Assembly (NCBI GenBank): GCA_030268105.1
Contig: BSDZ01000078.1
Coordinates: forward strand, 4,875,001 to 4,939,000
Reading direction: 5' to 3'
Source of the DNA: Volvox africanus
Lineage: Eukaryota > Chlorophyta > Chlorophyceae > Chlamydomonadales > Volvocaceae
DNA: 64,000 nt
Positions 1-12,000 of this stretch are shown here, piece after piece; the first letter of the stretch is position 1, and every line of letters begins with the position of its first letter. Both the position numbers and the translations under genes were made by a program. The notes under the pieces are model-generated. The model was not told the origin of the DNA. It did not search any database and saw only the letters and a program-made list of their open reading frames with translations.

Positions 1-3000
1 GAGGAGGCGGAGGGGGCGGTGGAGGAGGAGGAGGCGGTGGCGGAGGTGGTGGTGGAGGAGGAGGAGGAGGTGGAGGAGGAGGTGGCGGTGGAGGAGGAGG
101 AGGCGGTGGCGGAGGTGGTGGTGGAGAAGGAGGAGGCGGTGGAGGAGGAGGTGGCGGTGGAGGAGGAGGAGGCGGTGGCGGAGGTGGTGGCGGTGGAGGC
201 GGAGGAGGTGGAGGAGGAGTTGGTTGCGGAGGGAGGGGAGGTGGTGGTGGTGGAGGAGGAGGAGGCGGTGGAGGCGGAGGGGGCGATGGTGGAGAAGAAG
301 GCGGTGGCGGAGGTGGTGGTGGAGGAGGAGGAGGCGGTGGAGGCGGAGGGGGCGGAGGTGGAAAAGAAGGCGGTGGCGGAGGTGGTGGTGGAGGAGGAGG
401 CGGAGGGGGCGGTGGAGGAGAATGCGGCGGTAATGGTGGTGGCGGTGGCGGAGGTGGTTGCGGAGAGAGGGGAGGTGGTGGTGGAGGAGAAGGAGGCGGT
501 GGAGAAGGAGGTGGCGGTGGAGGAGGTGGTGGTGGTGGAGGAGGAGGAGGCGGTGGAGGAGGAGGGGGCGGAGGTGGAAAAGAAGGCGGTGGAGGCGGAG
601 GGGGCGGTGGTTGAGGAGGAGGCGGAGGGGGCGGTGGTGGAGGAGGAGGCGGTGGCGGAGGTGGTAATGTAGGAGGAGGCGGAGGGGGCGGTGGAGGAGG
701 AGGAGGCGGTGGCGGAGGTGGTGGTGGAGGAGGAGGAGGAGGTGGAGGAGGAGGTGGCGGTGGAGGAGGAGGAGGCGGTGGCGGAGGTGGTGGTGGAGAA
801 GGAGGAGGCGGTGGAGGAGGAGGTGGCGGTGGAGGAGGAGGAGGCGGTGGCGGAGGTGGTGGCGGTGGAGGCGGAGGAGGTGGAGGAGGAGTTGGTTGCG
901 GAGGGAGGGGAGGTGGTGGTGGTGGAGGAGGAGGAGGCGGTGGAGGCGGAGGGGGCGATGGTGGAGAAGAAGGCGGTGGCGGAGGTGGTGGTGGAGGAGG
1001 AGGAGGCGGTGGAGGCGGAGGGGGCGGAGGTGGAAAAGAACGCGGTGGCGGAGGTGGTGGTGGAGGAGGAGGCGGAGGGGGCGGTGGAGGAGAATGCGGC
1101 GGTAATGGTGGTGGCGGTGGCGGAGGTGGTTGCGGAGAGAGGGGAGGTGGTGGTGGAGGAGAAGGAGGCGGTGGAGAAGGAGGTGGCGGTGGAGGAGGTG
1201 GTGGTGGTGGAGAAGGTGGAGGCGGTGGAGGCGGAGGGGGCGGAGGTGGAAAAGAAGGCGGTGGAGGCGGAGGGGGCGGTGATTGAGGAGGAGGCGGAGG
1301 GGGCGGTGGAGGAGGAGGTGGCGGTGGAGGAGGAGGAGGCGGTGGCGGAGGTGGTGGTGGAGAAGGAGGAGGCGGTGGAGGAGGAGCAGGCGGTGGAGGA
1401 GGAGGAGGCGGTGGCGGAGGTGGTGGCGGTGGAGGCGGAGGAGGTGGAGGAGGAGTTGGTTGCGGAGGAAGGGGAGGTGGTGGTGGTGGAGGAGGAGGAA
1501 GCGGTGAAGGAGGACGGGGCGGTGATGGAGGAGGAGGCGGTGGCAGAGGTGGTGGTGGAGGAGGAGGCGGAGGGGGCGGTGGTGGAGGAGGAGGCGGTGG
1601 CGGAGGTGGTGGTGGAGGAGGCGGAGGCGGTGGAGGAGGAGGTGGCGGTGGAGGAGGATGAGGCGGTGGCGGAGGTGGTGGCGCTGGAGGCGGAGGAGGT
1701 GGAGGTGGAGTTGGTGGCGGAGGGAGGGGAGGTGTTGGTGGTGAAGGAGGAGGAGGCGGTGGAGGCGGAGGGGGCGATGGTGGAGAAGAAGGCGGTGGCG
1801 GAGGTGGTGGTGGAGGAGGAGGAGGCGGTGGAGGCGGAGGGGGCGGAGGTGGAAAAGAAGGCGGTGGCGGAGGTGGTGGTGGAGGAGGAGGCGGAGGGGG
1901 CGGTGGAGAAGAAGGCGGCGGTAATGGTGGTGGCGGTGGCGGAGGTGGTTGCGGAGAGAGGGGAGGTGGTGGTGGAGGAGAAGGAGGCGGTGGAGGAGGT
2001 GGTGGTGGTGGAGGAGGTGGAGGCGGTGGAGGCGGAGGAGGCGGAGGTGGAAAAGAAGGCGGTGGAGGCGGAGGGGACGGTGGTATTGGAGGAGGCGGAG
2101 GGGGCGGTGGTGGAGGAGAAGGCGGTGGCGGAGGTGGTTGTGGAGGAGGAGGAGGCGATTGTGGAAGAGGAGGCGGTGGCGGAGGTGGTGGAGGAGGAGG
2201 AGGGGGCGGTGGTGGAGGAGGAGGCGGTGGCGGAGGTGGTGGCGGTGGAGGCGGAGGAGGTGGAGGTGGAGTTGGTGGCGGAGGGAGGGGAGGTGTTGGT
2301 GGTGGAGGAGGAGGAGGCGGTGGAGGCGGAGGGGGCGATGGTGGAGGAGGAGGCGGAGGGGGCGGTGGTGGAGGAGGAGGCGGTGGCGGTGGTGGAGGAG
2401 GTGGTGTTGGTTGCGGAGGAAAGGGAGGTGGTGGTGGTGGAGGAGGAGGAGGCGGTGGAGGCGGAGGGGGCGGTGGTGGAGGAGGAGGCGGAGGGGGCGG
2501 TGGAGGAGGAGGAGACGGTGGCGGAGGTGGTGGTGGAGGAGGAGGCGGAGGGGGCGATGGTGGAGGAGGAGGCGGTGGCGGGGGTGGTGGTTCAGGAGGA
2601 GGAAGCGGTGGCGAAGGTGGTGGTGGAGGAGGAGGAGGCGGTGGAGGAGGAGGTGGCGGTGGAGAAGGATGAGGCGGTGGCGGAGGTGGTGGCGCTGGAG
2701 GCGGAGGAGGTGGAGGTGGAGTTGGTGGCGGAGGGAGGGGAGGTGTTGGTGGTGAAGGAGGAGGAGGCGGTGGAGGTGGAGGTGGAGTTGGTGGCGGAGG
2801 GAGGGGAGGTGTTGGTTGTGAAGGAGGAGGAGGCGGTGGAGGCGGAGGGGGCGGAGGTGGACAAGAAGGCGGTGGCGGAGGTGGTGGTGGAGGAGGAGGC
2901 GGAGGGGGCGGTGGAGAAGAAGGCGGCGGAAATGGTGGTGGCGCTGGCGGAGGTGGTTGCGGAGAGAGGGGAGGTGGTGGTGGAGGAGAAGGAGGCGGTG

Positions 3001-6000
3001 GAGAAGGAGGTGGCGGTGGAGGAGGTGGTGGTGGTGGAGGAGGAGGAGGCGGTGGAGGAGGAGGGGGCGGAGGTGGAAAAGAAGGCGGTGGAGGCGGAGG
3101 GGGCGGTGGTTGAGGAGGAGGCGGAGGGGGCGGTGGTGGAGGAGGAGGCGGTGGCGGAGGTGGTAATGTAGGAGGAGGCGGAGGGGGCGGTGGAGGAGGA
3201 GGAGGCGGTGGCGGAGGTGGTGGTGGAGGAGGAGGAGGAGGTGGAGGAGGAGGTGGCGGTGGAGGAGGAGGAGGCGGTGGCGGAGGTGGTGGTGGAGAAG
3301 GAGGAGGCGGTGGAGGAGGAGGTGGCGGTGGAGGAGGAGGAGGCGGTGGCGGAGGTGGTGGCGGTGGAGGCGGAGGAGGTGGAGGAGGAGTTGGTTGCGG
3401 AGGGAGGGGAGGTGGTGGTGGTGGAGGAGGAGGAGGCGGTGGAGGCGGAGGGGGCGATGGTGGAGAAGAAGGCGGTGGCGGAGGTGGTGGTGGAGGAGGA
3501 GGAGGCGGTGGAGGCGGAGGGGGCGGAGGTGGAAAAGAAGGCGGTGGCGGAGGTGGTGGTGGAGGAGGAGGCGGAGGGGGCGGTGGAGGAGAATGCGGCG
3601 GTAATGGTGGTGGCGGTGGCGGAGGTGGTTGCGGAGAGAGGGGAGGTGGTGGTGGAGGAGAAGGAGGCGGTGGAGAAGGAGGTGGCGGTGGAGGAGGTGG
3701 TGGTGGTGGAGGAGGAGGAGGCGGTGGAGGAGGAGGGGGCGGAGGTGGAAAAGAAGGCGGTGGAGGCGGAGGGGGCGGTGGTTGAGGAGGAGGCGGAGGG
3801 GGCGGTGGTGGAGGAGGAGGCGGTGGCGGAGGTGGTAATGTAGGAGGAGGCGGAGGGGGCGGTGGAGGAGGAGGAGGCGGTGGCGGAGGTGGTGGTGGAG
3901 GAGGAGGAGGAGGTGGAGGAGGAGGTGGCGGTGGAGGAGGAGGAGGCGGTGGCGGAGGTGGTGGTGGAGAAGGAGGAGGCGGTGGAGGAGGAGGTGGCGG
4001 TGGAGGCGGAGGAGGTGGAGGAGGAGTTGGTTGCGGAGGGAGGGGAGGTGGTGGTGGTGGAGGAGGAGGAGGCGGTGGAGGCGGAGGGGGCGATGGTGGA
4101 GAAGAAGGCGGTGGCGGAGGTGGTGGTGGAGGAGGAGGAGGCGGTGGAGGCGGAGGGGGCGGAGGTGGAAAAGAAGGCGGTGGCGGAGGTGGTGGTGGAG
4201 GAGGAGGCGGAGGGGGCGGTGGAGGAGAATGCGGCGGTAATGGTGGTGGCGGTGGCGGAGGTGGTTGCGGAGAGAGGGGAGGTGGTGGTGGAGGAGAAGG
4301 AGGCGGTGGAGAAGGAGGTGGCGGTGGAGGAGGTGGTGGTGGTGGAGAAGGTGGAGGCGGTGGAGGCGGAGGGGGCGGAGGTGGAAAAGAAGGCGGTGGA
4401 GGCGGAGGGGGCGGTGATTGAGGAGGAGGCGGAGGGGGCGGTGGAGGAGGAGGTGGCGGTGGAGGAGGAGGAGGCGGTGGCGGAGGTGGTGGTGGAGAAG
4501 GAGGAGGCGGTGGAGGAGGAGCAGGCGGTGGAGGAGGAGGAGGCGGTGGCGGAGGTGGTGGCGGTGGAGGCGGAGGAGGTGGAGGAGGAGTTGGTTGCGG
4601 AGGAAGGGGAGGTGGTGGTGGTGGAGGAGGAGGAAGCGGTGAAGGAGGACGGGGCGGTGATGGAGGAGGAGGTGGTGGCAGAGGTGGTGGTGGAGGAGGA
4701 GGCGGAGGGGGCGGTGGTGGAGGAGGAGGCGGTGGCGGAGGTGGTGGTGGAGGAGGCGGAGGCGGTGGAGGAGGAGGTGGCGGTGGAGGAGGATGAGGCG
4801 GTGGCGGAGGTGGTGGCGCTGGAGGCGGAGGAGGTGGAGGTGGAGTTGGTGGCGGAGGGAGGGGAGGTGTTGGTGGTGAAGGAGGAGGAGGCGGTGGAGG
4901 CGGAGGGGGCGATGGTGGAGAAGAAGGCGGTGGCGGAGGTGGTGGTGGAGGAGGAGGAGGCGGTGGAGGCGGAGGGGGCGGAGGTGGAAAAGAAGGCGGT
5001 GGCGGAGGTGGTGGTGGAGGAGGAGGCGGAGGGGGCGGTGGAGAAGAAGGCGGCGGTAATGGTGGTGGCGGTGGCGGAGGTGGTTGCGGAGAGAGGGGAG
5101 GTGGTGGTGGAGGAGAAGGAGGCGGTGGAGGAGGTGGTGGTGGTGGAGGAGGTGGAGGCGGTGGAGGCGGAGGAGGCGGAGGTGGAAAAGAAGGCGGTGG
5201 AGGCGGAGGGGGCGGTGATTGAGGAGGAGGCGGAGGGGGCGGTGGTGGAGGAGGAGGCGGTGGCGGAGGTGGTGGTGGAGGAGGAGGCGGAGGGGGCGGT
5301 GGAGGAGGAGGAGGCGGTGGCGGAGGTGGTGGTGGAGGAGGAGGAGGCGGTGGAGGAGGAGGTGGCGGTGGAGGAGGAGAAGGCGGTGGCGGAGGTGGTG
5401 GTGGAGAAGGAGGAGGCGGTGGAGGAGGAGGTGGCGGTGGAGGAGGAGGAGGCGGTGGCGGAGGTGGTGGCGGTGGAGGCGAAGGAGGTGGAGGAGGAGT
5501 TGGTTGCGGAGGAAGGGGAGGTGGTGGTGGTGGAGGAGGAGGAGGCGGTGGAGGAGGAGGGGGCGGTGGTGGAGGAGGAGGCGGTGGCAGAGGTGGTGGT
5601 GGAGGAGGAGGCGGAGGGGGCGGTTGTGGAGGAGGAGGCGGTGGCGGAGGTGGTGGTGGATGAGGAGGCGGAGGGGATGGTGATGGAGGAGGTGGCGGTG
5701 GCGGAGGTGGTGGTGGAGGAGGAGGCGGAGGGGGCGATGGTGGTGGTGGAGGAGGAGGAGGCGGTGGAGGAGGAGGTGGCGGTGGAGGAGGAGGACGCGG
5801 TGGCGGAGGTGGTGGCGGTGGAGGCGGAGGAGGTGGAGGTGAAGTTGGTTGCGGAGGAAGGGGAGGTGGTGGTGGTGGAGGAGGAGGAGGCGGTGGAGGC
5901 GGAGGGGGCGGTGGTGGAGGACGAGGCGGTGGCGGAGGTGGTGGTGAAGGAGGAGGAGGCGGTGGAGGAGGAGGTGGCGGTGGAGGAGGAGGCGGTGGCG

Positions 6001-9000
6001 GAGGTTGTGGCGGTGGAGGCGGAGGCGGTGGCGGAGGTGGTGGTGAAGGAGGAGGAGGCGGTGGAGGCGGAGGGGGCGGTGGTGGAGGAGGAGACGATGG
6101 CGGAGGTGGTGGTGGTGGAGGAGGAGGCGGTGGCGGAGGTGGTGGTGAAGGAGGAGGAGGCGGTGGAGGAGGAGGTGGCGGTGGAGGAGGAGGAGGCGGT
6201 GGCGGAGGTGGTGGCGGTGGCGGAGGTGGTGGTGGAGGAGGAGGAGGAGGTGAAGGTGGAGTTGGTTGCGGAGGAAGGGGAGGTGGTGGTGGTGGAGGCG
6301 GAGGGGGCGGTGGAGGAGGAGGAGGCGGTGGAGGCGGAGGGGGCGGTGGTGGAGGTGGGGGAGGAGGGGGTGGAGGAGGAGGTGGCGGTGGAGGAGGAGG
6401 ACGCGGTGGCGGGGGTGGTGGCGGTGGAGGCGGGGGAGGTGGATGGTGAGGTGGTGCCGGAGGGAGGGGAGATGGTGGTGATGGCGGAGGGAGGAAAGGT
6501 GGTGGTGGTGGAGGAGGAGGAGGCGGTGGAGGCGGAGGGGGCGATGGTGGAGGAGGAGGCGGATGGGGCGGTGGTGGAGGAGGAGGCGGTGGCGGAGGTG
6601 GTGGTGGAGGAGGAGGAGGCGGTGGCGGAGGTGGTGGCGGTGGAGGCGAAGGAGGTGGAGGTGGAGTTGGTGGCGGAGGGAGGGAAGGTGTTGGTGGTGG
6701 AGGAGGAGGAGGCGGTGGAGGCGGAGGGGGCGATGGTGGAGGAGGAGGCGGTGGCGGAGGTGGTGGTGGAGGAGGAGGAGGCGGTTGAGGAGGAGGTGGC
6801 GGTGGAGGAGGAGGCGGTGGCGGAGGTGGTGGTGGAGGAGGAGGAGGCGGTGGAGGAGGAGGTGGCGGTGGAGGAGGAGGAGGCGGTGGCGGAGGTGGTG
6901 GTGGAGGAGGAGGAGGCGGTGGGGGCGGTGGTTGAGGAGGAGGCGGTGGCGGAGGTGGTGGTGGAGGAGGAGGAGGCGGTGGAGGAGGAGGTGGCGGTGG
7001 AGGAGGAGGAGGCGGTGGCGGAGGTGGTGGCGGTGGAGGCGGAGAAGGTGGAGGTAGAGTTGGTGGCGGAGGGAGGTGAGGTGGTGGTGGTGGTGGAGGA
7101 GGAGACGGTGGTGGAGATGGTGGTGGTGGAGGAGGACACGGTGGCGGAGGTGGTGGTGGAGGAGGAGGCGGAGGGGGCGGTGGAGGAGGAGGAGGCGGTG
7201 GCGGAGGTGGTGGTGGAGGAGGAGGTGGCGGTGGTGTTGGTTGCGGAGGAAGGGGAGGTGGTGGTGGTGGAGGAGGAGGAGGCGGTGGAGGCGGAGGGGG
7301 CGGTGGTGGAGGAGGAGGCGGTGGCGGAGGTGGTGGTGGAGGAGGAGGAGGCGGTGGAGGCGGAGGGGGCGGAGGTGGAGGAGGAGACGGTGGCGGAGAT
7401 GGTGGTGGTGGAGGAGGAGGCGGTGGCGGAGGTGGTGGTGGAGGAGGAGGAGGCGGTGGAGGAGGAGGTGGCGGTGGAGGAGGAGGAGGCGGTGGCGGAG
7501 GTGGTGGTGAAGGAGGAGGAGGCGGTGGAGGATGAGGTGGCGGTGGAGGAGGAGGCGGTGGCGGAGGTTGTGGCGGTGGAGGCGGAGGCGGTGGCGGAGG
7601 TTGTGGCGGTGGAGGCGGAGGCGGTGGCGGAGGTGGTGGTGGAGGAGGAGGAGGCGGTGGAGGCGGAGGGGGCGGTGGTGGAGGAGGAGACGGTGGCGGA
7701 GATGGTGGTGGTGGAGGAGGAGGCGGTGGCGGAGGTGGTGGTGGAGGAGGAGGAGGCGGTGGAGGAGGAGGTGGCGGTGGAGGAGGAGGAGGCGGTGGCG
7801 GAGGTGGTGGCGGTGGCGGAGGTGGTGGCGGTGGAGGCGGAGGAGGTGAAGGTGGAGTTGGTTGCGGAGGAAGGGGAGGTGGTGGTTGTGGAGGCGGAGG
7901 GGGCGGTGGAGGAGGAGGGGGCGGTGGTGGAGGAGGCAGCGGTGGTGGCGGAGGTGGTGGCGGTGGAGGTGGGGGAGGAGGGGGTGGAGGAGGAGGTGGC
8001 CGTGAAGGAGGAGGAGGCGGTGGCGGGGGTGGTGGCGGTGGAGGCGGGGGAGGTGGATGGTGAGGTGGTGCCGGAGGGAGGGGAGATGGTGGTGATGGCG
8101 GAGGGAGGAAAGGTGGTGGTGGTGGAGGAGGAGGAGGCGGTGGAGGAGGAGGTGGCGGTGGAGGAGGAGGAGGCGGTGGCGGAGGTGGTGGCGGTGGCGG
8201 AGGTGGTGGCGGTGGAGGAGGAGGAGGTGAAGGTGGAGTTGGTTGCGGAGGAAGGGGAGGTGGTGGTGGTGGAGGCGGAGGGGGCGGTGGAGGAGGAGGA
8301 GGCGGTGGAGGCGGAGGGGGCGGTGGTGGAGGTGGGGGAGGAGGGGGTGGAGGAGGAGGTGGCGGTGGAGGAGGAGGACGCGGTGGCGGGGGTGGTGGCG
8401 GTGGAGGCGGGGGAGGTGGATGGTGAGGTGGTGCCGGAGGGAGGGGAGATGGTGGTGATGGCGGAGGGAGGAAAGGTGGTGGTGGTGGAGGAGGAGGAGG
8501 CGGTGGAGGCGGAGGGGGCGATGGTGGAGGAGGAGGCGGATGGGGCGGTGGTGGAGGAGGAGGCGGTGGCGGAGGTGGTGGTGGAGGAGGAGGAGGCGGT
8601 GGCGGAGGTGGTGGCGGTGGAGGCGAAGGAGGTGGAGGTGGAGTTGGTGGCGGAGGGAGGGAAGGTGTTGGTGGTGGAGGAGGAGGAGGCGGTGGAGGCG
8701 GAGGGGGCGATGGTGGAGAAGAAGGCGGTGGCGGAGGTGGTGGTGGAGGAGCAGGAGGCGGTGGTGGAGGAGGTGGTGAAGGAGGAGGAGGCGGTGGTGG
8801 AGGAGGTGGTGTTGGTTGCGGAAGAATGGGAGGTGGTGGTGGTGGAGGAGGAGGAGGCGGTGGAGGCGGAGGGGGCGGTGGTGGAGGAGGAGGCGGTGGC
8901 GGAGGTGGTGGTGGAGGAGGAGGAGGCGGTGGAGGAGGAGGTGGCGGTGGAGGAGGAGGAGGCGGTGGCGGAGGTGGTGGCGGTGGAGGCGGAGAAGGTG

Positions 9001-12000
9001 GAGGTAGAGTTGGTGGCGGAGGGAGGTGAGGTGGTGGTGCTGGAGGAGGAGGAGGCGGTGGAGGCGGAGGGGGCGGTGGTTGAGGAGGAGGCGGTGGCGG
9101 AGGTGGTGGTGGAGGAGGAGGAGGCGGTGGAGGAGGAGGTTGCGGTGGAGGAGGAGGAGGCGGTTGCGGAGGTGGTGGCGGTGGAGGCGGAGAAGGTGGA
9201 GGTAGAGTTGGTGGCGGAGGGAGGTGAGGTGGTGGTGGTGGTGGAGGAGGAGACGGTGGTGGAGATGGTGGTGGTGGAGGAGGAGACGGTGGCGGAGGTG
9301 GTGGTGGAGGAGGAGGCGGAGGGGGCGGTGGAGGAGGAGGAGGCGGTGGCGGAGGTGGTGGTGGAGGAGGAGGTGGCGGTGGTGTTGGTTGCGGAGGAAG
9401 GGGAGGTGGTGGTGGTGGAGGAGGAGGAGGCGGTGGAGGCGGAGGGGGCGGTGGTGGAGGAGGCGGTGGCGGAGGTGGTGGTGAAGGAGGAGGAGGCGGT
9501 GGAGGATGAGGTGGCGGTGGAGGAGGAGGCGTTGGCGGAGGTTGTGGCGGTGGAGGCGGAGGCGGTGGCGGAGGTGGTGGTGGAGGAGGAGGAGGCGGTG
9601 GAGGCGGAGGGGGCGGTGGTGGAGGAGGAGACGGTGGCGGAGATGGTGGTGGTGGAGGAGGAGGCGGTGGCGGAGGTGGTGGTGGAGGAGGAGGAGGCGG
9701 TGGAGGAGGAGGTGGCGGTGGAGGAGGAGGAGGCGGTGGCGGAGGTGGTGGCGGTGGCGGAGGTGGTGGCGGTGGAGGCGGAGGAGGTGAAGGTGGAGTT
9801 GGTTGCGGAGGAAGGGGAGGTGGTGGTTGTGGAGGCGGAGGGGGCGGTGGAGGAGGAGGAGGCGGTGGAGGCGGAGGGGGCGGTGGTGGAGGAGGCAGCG
9901 GTGGTGGCGGAGGTGGTGGCGGTGGAGGTGGGGGAGGAGGGGGTGGAGGAGGAGGTGGCGGTGGAGGAGGAGGAGGCGGTGGCGGAGGTGGTGGCGGTGG
10001 AGGCGAAGGAGGTGGAGGTGGAGTTGGTGGCGGAGGGAGGGAAGGTGTTGGTGGTGGAGGAGGAGGAGGCGGTGGAGGCGGAGGGGGCGATGGTGGAGAA
10101 GAAGGCGGTGGCGGAGGTGGTGGTGGAGGAGCAGGAGGCGGTGGTGGAGGAGGTGGTGAAGGAGGAGGAGGCGGTGGTGGAGGAGGTGGTGTTGGTTGCG
10201 GAAGAATGGGAGGTGGTGGTGGTGGAGGAGGAGGAGGCGGTGGAGGCGGAGGGGGCGGTGGTGGAGGAGGAGGCGGTGGCGGAGGTGGTGGTGGAGGAGG
10301 AGGAGGCGGTGGAGGAGGAGGTGGCGGTGGAGGAGGAGGAGGCGGTGGCGGAGGTGGTGGCGGTGGAGGCGGAGAAGGTGGAGGTAGAGTTGGTGGCGGA
10401 GGGAGGTGAGGTGGTGGTGCTAGAGGAGGAGGAGGCGGTGGAGGCGCAGGGGGCGGTGGTTGAGGAGGAGGCGGTGGCGGAGGTGGTGGTGGAGGAGCAG
10501 GAGGCGGTGGAGGAGGAGGTTGCGGTGGAGGAGGAGGAGGCGGTTGCGGAGGTGGTGGCGGTGGAGGCGGAGAAGGTGGAGGTAGAGTTGGTGGCGGAGG
10601 GAGGTGAGGTGGTGGTGGTGGTGGAGGAGGAGACGGTGGTGGAGATGGTGGTGGTGGAGGAGGAGACGGTGGCGGAGGTGGTGGTGGAGGAGGAGGCGGA
10701 GGGGGCGGTGGAGGAGGAGGAGGCGGTGGCGGAGGTGGTGGTGGAGGAGGAGGTGGCGGTGGTGTTGGTTGCGGAGGAAGGGGAGGTGGTGGTGGTGGAG
10801 GAGGAGGAGGCGGTGGAGGCGGAGGGGGCGGTGGTGGAGGAGGCGGTGGCGGAGGTGGTGGTGAAGGAGGAGGAGGCGGTGGAGGATGAGGTGGCGGTGG
10901 AGGAGGAGGCGTTGGCGGAGGTTGTGGCGGTGGAGGCGGAGGCGGTGGCGGAGGTGGTGGTGGAGGAGGAGGAGGCGGTGGAGGCGGAGGGGGCGGTGGT
11001 GGAGGAGGAGACGGTGGCGGAGATGGTGGTGGTGGAGGAGGAGGCGGTGGCGGAGGTGGTGGTGGAGGAGGAGGAGGCGGTGGAGGAGGAGGTGGCGGTG
11101 GAGGAGGAGGAGGCGGTGGCGGAGGTGGTGGCGGTGGCGGAGGTGGTGGCGGTGGAGGCGGAGGAGGTGAAGGTGGAGTTGGTTGCGGAGGAAGGGGAGG
11201 TGGTGGTTGTGGAGGCGGAGGGGGCGGTGGAGGAGGAGGAGGCGGTGGAGGCGGAGGGGGCGGTGGTGGAGGAGGCAGCGGTGGTGGCGGAGGTGGTGGC
11301 GGTGGAGGTGGGGGAGGAGGGGGTGGAGGAGGAGGTGGCCGTGAAGGAGGAGGAGGCGGTGGCGGGGGTGGTGGCGGTGGAGGCGGTGGAGGTGGATGTG
11401 GAGGTGGTGCCGGAGGGAGGGGAGATGGTGGTGGTGGCGGAGGGAGGGGAGGTGGTGGTGGTGGAGGAGGAGGAGGCGGTGGAGGAGGAGGTGGCGGTGG
11501 AGGAGGAGGAGGCGGTGGCGAAGGAGGTGGTAGAGGAGGAGGTGGCGGTGGAGGAGGAGGAGGCGGTACCGGAGGAGGTGGCGAAGGGGGTGGCGGTGGA
11601 GGTGGAGGTGGTGGCGGAGGGAGGGGAGGTGGTGGTGGTGGAGGAGGAGTTGGCGGTGGAGGAGGAGGAGGCGGTGGCGAAGAAGGTGATGGAGGCGAAG
11701 GGGGCGGTGGTGGAGGAGGAGGAGGTGGTGGAGGAGGAGGCAGCAGTAGTGGCGGAGGTGGTTGCGGAGGGGGCGGTGGTGGAGGAGGCAGCAGTGGTGG
11801 CGGAGGTGGTGGAGGTGGAGGTGGGGGAGGAGGGGGTGGTGGCGGTGCCAGTTGAGGCGGGGGAGGTGGAGGTGGAGGTGGTGGCGGAGGGAGGGGAGGT
11901 GGTGCTGGTGGTGGAGGAGGGGGGTGAGAAGGCGGCGGTGGAGGAGGAGGAGGCGGTGGCGGAGGTGGTGGTGAAGAAGGAGGCAGCGGTGGTGGCGGTG

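Noticed and set aside
2592..7139. Minus-strand Ser/Thr/Ala-rich open frame of 1,515 codons
   Set aside because: Second shadow frame of the same repeat (TCC, ACC, GCC). It covers only part of the array; in the right half this frame is stopped by TAA at every KATQ spacer.
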